From Anaerolineales bacterium (lineage in GTDB: Bacteria > Chloroflexota > Anaerolineae > Anaerolineales > Villigracilaceae): 5,462 nucleotides of DNA. Below, in pieces: positions 1 to 4,299 of the stretch; the first letter of the stretch is position 1; the number at the start of each line of letters is the position of its first letter. Where the stretch lies: positions 1-5,462 of the forward strand of contig JAFGKO010000119.1 in NCBI GenBank assembly GCA_016928525.1, in the 5' to 3' direction. The notes below the pieces were generated by a model. The model was not told the DNA's origin and did no database searches. It saw only the letters and a program-made list of their open reading frames with translations. The position numbers and the translations under genes were made by a program.

Positions 1-28
1 AGTAATTATCTTGTTAGGAGAAATTACC

Positions 29-373
29 CTATTGCACCCTCAACAACACCTTCCCCTCGCTCCACAACTCTTCCAACTGGTAATAGTCGCGCTGGTCGGG
101 TGAGAAGAGGTGCACGACCACATCGCCGTAGTCCACCACCAGCCAGCCGTCGCGGGCTTCGCCTTCCAGCCGGCCACGCTTCTTATGTTGCGCGCGCATA
201 TCGTCTACGACCGTTTTGGCCAGGGCGTCCAGCATGCGGTCGCTGGTGCCGTTGCAGATGACGAAGTAGTCGGTGAAGGAGGCAATGTACTTCAGATCGA
301 GCAATAAAATGTCTTCGCCCTTCTTTTCTTCCAGGGCATTGACGATGGAGCGGGCAAGTTCAAGTGCGTTCAG
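29..373 (-). CDS. rsfS: Ribosomal silencing factor RsfS, start uncertain
   Basis: RsfS (Iojap/DUF143 family) binds ribosomal protein uL14 on the large subunit and blocks subunit joining when nutrients are short. The product shows the family signatures: an N-terminal helix reading ALELARSIVNALEEKKGEDI, the strand and turn DYFVICNGTSDRM, and the C-terminal core WLVVDYGDVVVHLFSPDQRD followed by YYQLEELW. The frame ends at TAG (29-31). The first ATG/GTG/TTG-type start in frame is TTG at 302-304, which would remove the conserved N-terminal helix. Homology clearly continues upstream to about 365, and the frame is closed by TGA at 377-379. The only candidate keeping the helix is CTG at 371-373, giving 114 aa, a normal RsfS length. 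A GTG at 378-380 in another frame would encode V-T-T-E-R before leaving frame, so a small indel around 360-370 is possible. The gene lies downstream of thpR, separated by a palindromic repeat. Family identity is secure; the start is not. Confidence 0.85.
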   Translation of the reverse strand: MNALELARSIVNALEEKKGEDILLLDLKYIASFTDYFVICNGTSDRMLDALAKTVVDDMRAQHKKRGRLEGEARDGWLVVDYGDVVVHLFSPDQRDYYQLEELWSEGKVLLRVQ

Positions 374-388
374 TAGTCACCTCTATTT

Positions 389-543
389 TGTCATTGCGAG
401 CTGCCGCTGGTCGAGTGGCGGCGGGATACGATACAGACTTCACTCTACTCGACCAACGTCGCTGTATCGAGACCGAGGCAGCGAAGCAATCTCAGGGTCG
501 AATGTTACTTGAGATTGCCACGGCCTTCGGCCTCGCAATGACA
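389..543. repeat. Palindromic MITE-like repeat between thpR and rsfS
   Basis: The ends are a perfect 12-bp inverted repeat: TGTCATTGCGAG (389-400) and CTCGCAATGACA (532-543). Nested inside are more inverted repeats: GCAATCTCA (486-494) with TGAGATTGC (510-518), TGGTCGAGT (408-416) with ACTCGACCA (447-455), and CGATACAG (429-436) with CTGTATCG (462-469). The ending TCATTGCGAG and the inner GAAGCAATCTC resemble a family of dispersed palindromes I recall from many uncultured and Chloroflexota genomes; this is recollection, not a search. There is no coding potential and no clear target-site duplication. The element starts about 5 bp after the thpR stop and ends about 15 bp before the likely rsfS start, so it fills the gap and will form a strong hairpin in any thpR-rsfS transcript. 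Confidence 0.8.
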
Positions 544-548
544 TGTAG

Positions 549-1130
549 TTAAGTTTTTAACGGCGCAGAAAACAGCCGCGTATAAACTGCGCCAGACGGT
601 TTCAAGTCGCTTTTGAGGAGATGCACGGCGCTCACCTGCGTCGTTCCCAGCGCGCCGACTTTGGTCTGCTCCAAGGCGTTACGGATCTTTTGTACACCAG
701 CCGAGCCGGCGTTCTGTTTGATACGCCCGATCGTCAGGTGGGGCGAGAAGGGACGCTCTTCGCTGGGATATCCCAACGTAGCGGCGGCAGCTTCGATCCC
801 GTGTTGAAGCGCTTCGAGCCCGGCCGGGGCCTGGATCCCGATCCAGATCACGCGCGGCCGTTTGGGGTTGGGAAAGGCTCCCAATCCCCCGAATTTTAAT
901 ACAAAAGTCGAGTGTTGGCTCACTTCCATGCTGAGCATCTGGGAGAGCATTTCCACGTTGGCCGGTGAAACATCGCCCAGGAATTTGAGCGTCAGGTGGA
1001 TGTTGTCGGTCGGCACCCAGCGCACCAGTGATGCGTCGAGCGCAACCCGCAGCGGGGCGGTCTCGCTTTCGATTGCCTGGTGGATTTCGGGGGGGATTTC
1101 GACCGCAATGAACGCGCGCAACAAGCTCAT
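549..1130 (-). CDS. thpR: RNA 2',3'-cyclic phosphodiesterase ThpR (2H family)
   Basis: This 193-aa protein belongs to the 2H phosphoesterase superfamily (LigT/ThpR), which opens 2',3'-cyclic phosphate ends on RNA to 2'-phosphates and can join tRNA halves in vitro. Both catalytic H-x-T-hydrophobic motifs are present: H45-L-T-L and H131-L-T-I, about 86 residues apart as expected for the two-lobed fold. The N-terminus RAFIAVEIP and the segment IHLTLKFLGDV are typical, as is PFSPHLTIGR. The length is normal for the family. The ATG start is 3 nt after the stop of the upstream response regulator, with no clear Shine-Dalgarno sequence, so translation is probably coupled. The gene ends in TAA just before the palindromic repeat. 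Cytoplasmic; no signal peptide or membrane segment. Confidence 0.95.
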   Translation of the reverse strand: MSLLRAFIAVEIPPEIHQAIESETAPLRVALDASLVRWVPTDNIHLTLKFLGDVSPANVEMLSQMLSMEVSQHSTFVLKFGGLGAFPNPKRPRVIWIGIQAPAGLEALQHGIEAAAATLGYPSEERPFSPHLTIGRIKQNAGSAGVQKIRNALEQTKVGALGTTQVSAVHLLKSDLKPSGAVYTRLFSAPLKT

Positions 1131-1133
1131 AAG

Positions 1134-1544
1134 CTAGGTGGGCAGATCCATGATCGAGCCGGATTCATTCCCCTGCATGACCTCGTCGACCGCCTTTTTC
1201 AAATCCAGGTAGCCGACCGGTTTGGTCAGGTACAGGGTTGCGCCTGCTTCCAGCCCTTCTTTGATGTCGGAAGGCATGCTCCTGGCCGAGACGACAATGA
1301 CAGGAGTGCCCACCAATTGCGGTTCGCGGCGCATGAAGCGCAGCACTTCCAGGCCGGAGACATCCGGCATCATGATGTCCAGAATGACCACGTCCGGTTG
1401 CTCTTTGGCGATCAGGGAAATGGCTGGCGTGCTACTGTAGGTCTTGAGCACTCGAAAGCCGCTGACGCGCATCATTTCGGCGAACAATTCAGCGGCATCC
1501 GGCTCATCTTCGACAACGATTACGGTCTTCAGGTTTTCGGTCAT
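1134..1544 (-). CDS. Single-domain response regulator (CheY-like REC)
   Basis: This 136-aa protein is a stand-alone receiver domain without an output domain. Visible REC residues are the acidic pocket E12-D13-E14 (VVEDEP), the phosphoacceptor D56 in VVILDIMMPDVSG, the switch Ser86 in VIVVSARS, the aromatic Y105 and the invariant K108 in LTKP. About 15 residues follow the domain and contain no recognisable motif. I chose ATG 1542-1544 because AGGAG (1555-1559) lies 10 nt upstream; the frame is open further upstream but that part lies in the promoter region. Such proteins usually act by protein-protein contact or as phosphorelay intermediates. No histidine kinase is in the window, so the input is unknown. 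It is followed 3 nt later by thpR and forms the first gene of that operon. Confidence 0.93.
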   Translation of the reverse strand: MTENLKTVIVVEDEPDAAELFAEMMRVSGFRVLKTYSSTPAISLIAKEQPDVVILDIMMPDVSGLEVLRFMRREPQLVGTPVIVVSARSMPSDIKEGLEAGATLYLTKPVGYLDLKKAVDEVMQGNESGSIMDLPT

Positions 1545-1568
1545 GAAAGGAAAACTCCTGTTGCTTGT

Positions 1569-1597
1569 AAAATAGCACAAGATGTATGAAAAGGCAA
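1569..1597 (-). promoter_or_regulatory. Candidate sigma-70-type promoter of the response regulator-thpR operon
   Basis: Reading the minus strand, a -35 box TTGCCT (1597-1592) is followed by a 17-bp spacer and a -10 box TATTTT (1574-1569). TGC directly precedes the -10 box, forming an extended -10. Each hexamer matches consensus at 4 of 6 positions. Transcription would begin near 1562, just upstream of the AGGAG ribosome binding site (1555-1559), giving a short leader of about 18 nt. The position fits well; the call is by inspection only. I found no equally good promoter for the divergent DUF1684 gene in the rest of the 1545-1773 gap. Confidence 0.5.
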
Positions 1598-1773
1598 GAG
1601 TCCCGTAGGTAGAGCGCATTAATCTATTTGTAAGAAACGCTGGCGTGTGGTGGTCTTAACCGCATAAGTTTACAGAGTGCTGCGTAAGTATCCGAATCAG
1701 ACTCCCGGTTTTTGAAGACAATTTATTAGATGAAAGTTTGGGAAAATATGAAAGAAGCAATATTGGAGGCAGT

Positions 1774-2277
1774 ATGAGTGAGTTACAGGAGTTCCGTGTC
1801 AGCAAGGACGAATTCTTTGCCCGTCATCCACAGAGTCCGCTGACATCTGAACAAAAACGGGCCTTCCGGGGCCTGGATTATTTCGACGAAAACGAGGATT
1901 TGCAGTTGGAAGTCCTGGTAGAAAAATTCCCTGAGCAGAAGCAGGTTATGCTTCAGACATCGACGGGTCAGACCCAAGTCTACACTCGCTATGGCAAATT
2001 CAAGTTCAGCGTGGACGGGCAGGAGGCTGAGTTGACCCTGTATTCCAGTGACAGCGGATTCTTCTTGCCCTTTGCAGACTCACTGGCCGGTGAGGAAACT
2101 TATCCTGCCGGGCGTTACCTCGAACCGGATCCTCTGCCTGGTGACCGTTTTCTGGTAGATTTCAACATGGCCTATAACCCCTACTGTGCCTACAACGAGA
2201 TGTGGTCCTGCCCTTTGACACCGCCTGAAAATCGGTTGAAAGTGCCCATTCGGGCTGGCGAGAAGATGTTCCATTAA
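1774..2277 (+). CDS. DUF1684 family protein
   Basis: This 167-aa protein carries the conserved DUF1684 signatures: FFLPFADSLAGEETYPAGRY around residues 96-115, then VDFNMAYNPYCAYNEMWSCP around 128-147, and a PPENRLKVPIRAGEK tail. DUF1684 proteins are widespread and lack a firmly assigned biochemical role; conserved Cys (C138, C146), Asn and Arg residues suggest a binding or catalytic site, but that is inference. I chose ATG 1774-1776 because GGAGG (1765-1769) lies 4 nt upstream; an in-frame TTG at 1738 lacks such support. It is the only plus-strand gene, divergent from the response regulator and convergent with the anti-sigma-like gene. No signal peptide or membrane segment is seen, so it is probably cytoplasmic. 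A strong hairpin terminator follows 7 nt after the stop. Confidence 0.9.
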   Translation: MSELQEFRVSKDEFFARHPQSPLTSEQKRAFRGLDYFDENEDLQLEVLVEKFPEQKQVMLQTSTGQTQVYTRYGKFKFSVDGQEAELTLYSSDSGFFLPFADSLAGEETYPAGRYLEPDPLPGDRFLVDFNMAYNPYCAYNEMWSCPLTPPENRLKVPIRAGEKMFH

Positions 2278-2284
2278 AAATAAA

Positions 2285-2310
2285 AACAGGCTGCCGTCAG
2301 GCAGCCTGTT
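2285..2310. terminator. Bidirectional rho-independent terminator
   Basis: An 11-bp perfect stem (2285-2295 pairing with 2300-2310, core ACAGGCTGCC/GGCAGCCTGT) is closed by a GTCA tetraloop. On the minus strand it is followed at once by a T-rich run (TTTTATTTTTAA), an ideal terminator for the sigma/anti-sigma operon. On the plus strand the T tract (ATATTTTT) begins a few bases later, so it can also end the DUF1684 transcript. It sits between two convergent genes, as expected for a shared terminator. Confidence 0.9.
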
Positions 2311-2328
2311 GTCATATTTTTGGGGGTG

Positions 2329-2643
2329 TCAATCGGATTTGGTTCCCTCCAGCACGCTTAACAAAGCCAAGTATTCCTCCTCACACTCCCGGCACATGTC
2401 CAGGTGCTGGCGGATGATCGGTTTGAGGCTGGTAACATCTTCCCCGCGCTGGCTGGCTTCGGCGTATTCGTCCACCAACGCAAAGACTTCATCGCAGGAA
2501 AGCTCTTCCTCGTGGGTGATCAGCAGTCTGTGCATAAGATCGGATACCAAACCATCGGAGATTTCAGGTTCGCGGCGCAAACGCCGGGTGACATTGTTAA
2601 ATAAGTGCTTGATATTCATAAGGGCCATTGTTTTGACGTGCAT
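2329..2643 (-). CDS. Putative zinc-finger anti-sigma factor (ZAS-like)
   Basis: This is a 104-aa soluble protein with a C50 ... H80-x3-C84-x2-C87 arrangement (CDEVFALVDEY, then RQHLDMCRECEEEYLAL), the metal-binding pattern of zf-HC2/ZAS anti-sigma domains. Such proteins sequester the partner sigma factor and may release it upon metal loss or thiol oxidation. There is no transmembrane segment, so it would be a cytoplasmic regulator. It is immediately downstream of a sigma factor gene with a 13-nt gap, the usual place for its cognate anti-sigma factor. I chose ATG 2641-2643, preceded by a purine-rich GCGAG; later ATGs and a TTG at 2670 overlapping the sigma gene are alternatives. The gene ends in UGA (2329-2331), showing that UGA terminates translation here. 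The sigma-binding role is inferred from context and the metal motif. Confidence 0.8.
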   Translation of the reverse strand: MHVKTMALMNIKHLFNNVTRRLRREPEISDGLVSDLMHRLLITHEEELSCDEVFALVDEYAEASQRGEDVTSLKPIIRQHLDMCRECEEEYLALLSVLEGTKSD

Positions 2644-2656
2644 CTCGCTATCTTTC

Positions 2657-3295
2657 TTACCCACCCTCAAAGGCTGTAAGGACTTCCTGGACGTTCAGCC
2701 CTTCTGTCTGCAAGCGCTGCTTGAGGCGCAGGCGCGCGTCGTGGAGAAGTTTATAGAGCGCGTTGCGGTTGGTCTTGAGCCGCCTGGCTGCTTCCTCCAT
2801 GGGCATGCCCTGCATCCCCAGCATGATCAGCGCGCGCCGCTGGCGCTCAGTCAGCTCTTCGTCGATCACGCGCCGGACGCGTTCCATCATATCCGCGCGC
2901 TCGGCAGTTTGTTCGGGCGTGGCGCTTGCGTCTTCCAGGATGCGTGGTGAGACGGGTGTCTCCTCGTCGTCCACCATTTCGTCGAGGGACGAGTCCTGCC
3001 AGCGTTTGCGGCGCAGCTCGGTCAACGCAATGCGGATGGCGATCTTATGCACCCATGTGGTGAACATGCTGCGCCCTTCGAAGGTATGCAATTGGTCCAA
3101 TACACGCAGTAGCGTTTCCTGGGCTACTTCTTCGGTCAGGGATTCGAATTGTGGGTTGGAGGGGGAGAGCCAACGCGACAAGGCAAACGGCAAGCCGCGC
3201 AGGATAACGGCATGCAAATCTTCGAGGGCGACTTCGCGCGCGGCGCCGTCGGTGTTCAGGTCAGAAATCCATTGGTCGTTGGTGCGGGTAGTCAT
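2657..3295 (-). CDS. RNA polymerase sigma-70 family factor, ECF-like
   Basis: This 212-aa protein has the two-domain ECF layout. Region 2 covers about residues 25-100 and includes EEVAQETLLRVLDQLHTFEG, the TTWVHKIAIRIALTELRRKR core-binding and -10 recognition helices, and tryptophans near 81 and 99. An acidic linker (about 104-132) follows. Region 4 (about 136-195) has a helix-turn-helix for -35 recognition, LTERQRRALIMLGMQGMPME then EAARRLKTNRNALYKLLHDA. ATG 3293-3295 is chosen because the protein aligns from there; no Shine-Dalgarno sequence precedes it, though a perfect TATAAT does. It begins 10 nt after the uracil-DNA glycosylase stop and is followed by the zinc-finger gene, suggesting a sigma/anti-sigma pair. 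The regulon is unknown; clustering with a DNA repair enzyme hints at a stress role, which is inference. Confidence 0.93.
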   Translation of the reverse strand: MTTRTNDQWISDLNTDGAAREVALEDLHAVILRGLPFALSRWLSPSNPQFESLTEEVAQETLLRVLDQLHTFEGRSMFTTWVHKIAIRIALTELRRKRWQDSSLDEMVDDEETPVSPRILEDASATPEQTAERADMMERVRRVIDEELTERQRRALIMLGMQGMPMEEAARRLKTNRNALYKLLHDARLRLKQRLQTEGLNVQEVLTAFEGG

Positions 3296-3304
3296 GTAAG
3301 AGAA

Positions 3305-3310
3305 ATTATA
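3305..3310 (-). promoter_or_regulatory. Possible internal -10 box for the sigma factor gene
   Basis: A perfect TATAAT hexamer on the minus strand (3310-3305) overlaps the uracil-DNA glycosylase stop codon and ends 9 nt before the sigma factor ATG. A transcript from it would start about 3 nt upstream of the ATG or at it, so it would be leaderless or nearly so. This fits the lack of a Shine-Dalgarno sequence. No good -35 box is visible 17 bp upstream and the local DNA is AT-rich, so a chance match is possible. Confidence 0.35.
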
Positions 3311-3941
3311 ACTTATGAACAATCAATTCGTCGTATTTTCTCCGGACTGCGCGGATGTCGTCCCACATCAGCGCTTTTGGGGAGCCTGGGCTTTTGGAGG
3401 GGTTCCGTAGCAGGTAAGAGGGATGGAAGATGGGCATGATCCAGCGCTCATGAGATTGTGTCCATTGGCCGCGCAGACTGGTAATGCCGGTTTTGCCAAG
3501 AATGGAATAGCAGGCAACATTGCCGGTCAGCAGCATGATGCAAGGATCAATCAGACGGATGATCTCGAAGACATACGGTCGATAGTATTCGATTTCCTCA
3601 TCGGTCGGTTTGCGAAAGGCTTTGCCGTCATCGCCGGGCGGCATGCGGAAAACCGAGTTGGTAATGTAAACGTCCTTTTCAGGGTCAAAATTTACCGCCA
3701 GAAGGATCTTATCCAGTAGTTGGCCTGCGCGCCCGACGAAGGGTTTGCCCTGGATGTTCTCCTGTGGGCCGGGAGCTTCGCCAATGAGGAGCAATTTGGC
3801 TTTGGGGTTGCCGCGGCTGATGACCACGTTGGTGCCTGCAGCGGCAAGCGGGTCATCGGTCATCTTCATCATCTCGGCGATCAGCTCGTCTAGGGAGGTG
3901 TGTTGAGAAGATTCTGTGTTGGACATATCGAATTGGATCAT
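3306..3941 (-). CDS. Family 4-type uracil-DNA glycosylase lacking the Fe-S cysteines
   Basis: This 211-aa protein would excise uracil from DNA to start base-excision repair of deaminated cytosine. Family 4 signatures are clear: motif A GEAPG at 54-58 followed by PQEN, the GKPFVGRAGQLLDK segment at 65-78, VYITN at 91-95, and motif B H173-PSYLLRNP. Typical family 4 enzymes hold a 4Fe-4S cluster with four cysteines. Here all four positions are changed: no N-terminal CxxC (MTDDPLAA in its place), FRMPPG where KCRPP is usual, and EYYRPYV where a Cys is expected. The two cysteines present (C134, C144) lie elsewhere. Start ATG 3939-3941 is supported by AAGGA (3949-3953) 7 nt upstream. It heads the cluster with the sigma and zinc-finger genes. 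Glycosylase activity is likely but inferred from motifs. Confidence 0.88.
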   Translation of the reverse strand: MIQFDMSNTESSQHTSLDELIAEMMKMTDDPLAAAGTNVVISRGNPKAKLLLIGEAPGPQENIQGKPFVGRAGQLLDKILLAVNFDPEKDVYITNSVFRMPPGDDGKAFRKPTDEEIEYYRPYVFEIIRLIDPCIMLLTGNVACYSILGKTGITSLRGQWTQSHERWIMPIFHPSYLLRNPSKSPGSPKALMWDDIRAVRRKYDELIVHKL

Positions 3942-4044
3942 AGGGATTTCCTTTTGGTAATCCGAAACCGTCCCGGGAATTTTACCGTATGTCCGCCTTT
4001 ACCCTGGCGAGCTTGATTGGGCTTTCTAATCAGATTCAAATGCA

Positions 4045-4193
4045 GGTAGTCTCCCTGTCGGGTGCAGTTGGTCCTTCAGGCCGTAAATTTACCGCGAAGA
4101 CCGCAAAGGGCGCGAAGAAAACCCTTTAAAATCTTTGCGAACTTCGCGTACTTCGCGGTTCAAAAGAAAACTGCACCGTAAGGGGAGACTATC
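4045..4193. mobile_element. MITE-like element with 25-bp TIRs and 8-bp direct flanking repeats
   Basis: The gap 3942-4299 holds no gene but contains this 149-bp element. Its ends, 4045-4069 and 4169-4193, are inverted repeats matching at 20 of 25 positions (outer block TAGTCTCC, inner block GGTGCAGTT). It is flanked by an identical 8-bp direct repeat, CAAATGCA (4037-4044 and 4194-4201), placed exactly outside the two ends, as expected of a target-site duplication. The interior has nested palindromes: ACCGCGAAG (4091-4099) with CTTCGCGGT (4151-4159), CGCGAAG (4111-4117) with CTTCGCG (4142-4148), and CGCAAAG with CTTTGCG. There is no transposase frame, so it would be moved in trans by a transposase making 8-bp duplications. 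I cannot name the parent IS family. Confidence 0.75.
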
Positions 4194-4200
4194 CAAATGC

Positions 4201-4268
4201 AAAACAACAAACAAACCTTGCGAAGGTTATCCATAACGGCGTGGCTTTTAAAAGCAACCTTCGCAAGG
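4201..4268 (-). terminator. Rho-independent terminator of the hydrolase-MerB operon
   Basis: A perfect 13-bp inverted repeat, 4216-4228 pairing with 4256-4268 (CCTTGCGAAGGTT / AACCTTCGCAAGG), encloses a 27-nt loop. On the minus strand it is followed by a T-rich run (4215-4201, TTTGTTTGTTGTTTT). It lies 32 nt past the stop of the read-through MerB-like frame, about 400 nt past the first in-frame UGA. This placement supports the long reading frame as the true gene. Each arm is itself nearly palindromic and could form a small hairpin alone, so the arms may also belong to a dispersed repeat family. Confidence 0.8.
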
Positions 4269-4299
4269 CTTTATTGATCCTGAGTCTAAAGATCGTCCC

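Noticed and set aside
364..552. Plus-strand frame of 62 aa inside the repeat between rsfS and thpR
   Set aside because: It lies almost wholly in the palindromic repeat and has no protein resemblance.
1080..1589. Plus-strand frame of 169 aa opposite the response regulator
   Set aside because: It is antisense to a clear receiver domain, and its His/Asp-rich composition is typical of a shadow frame.
1748..1777. A 9-residue frame overlapping the DUF1684 start (ATG ... TGA)
   Set aside because: It could be a leader peptide, but it has no ribosome binding site of its own, no attenuator-like structure and no telling composition.
2309..2950. Plus-strand frame of 213 aa opposite the sigma and zinc-finger genes
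   Set aside because: It crosses a terminator and two well-supported minus-strand genes; the translation is low-complexity shadow sequence.
4081..4160. CRISPR-like repetition of CGCGAAG / CTTCGCG motifs
   Set aside because: The motifs are inverted and unevenly spaced inside one small element; there are no regular repeat-spacer units.
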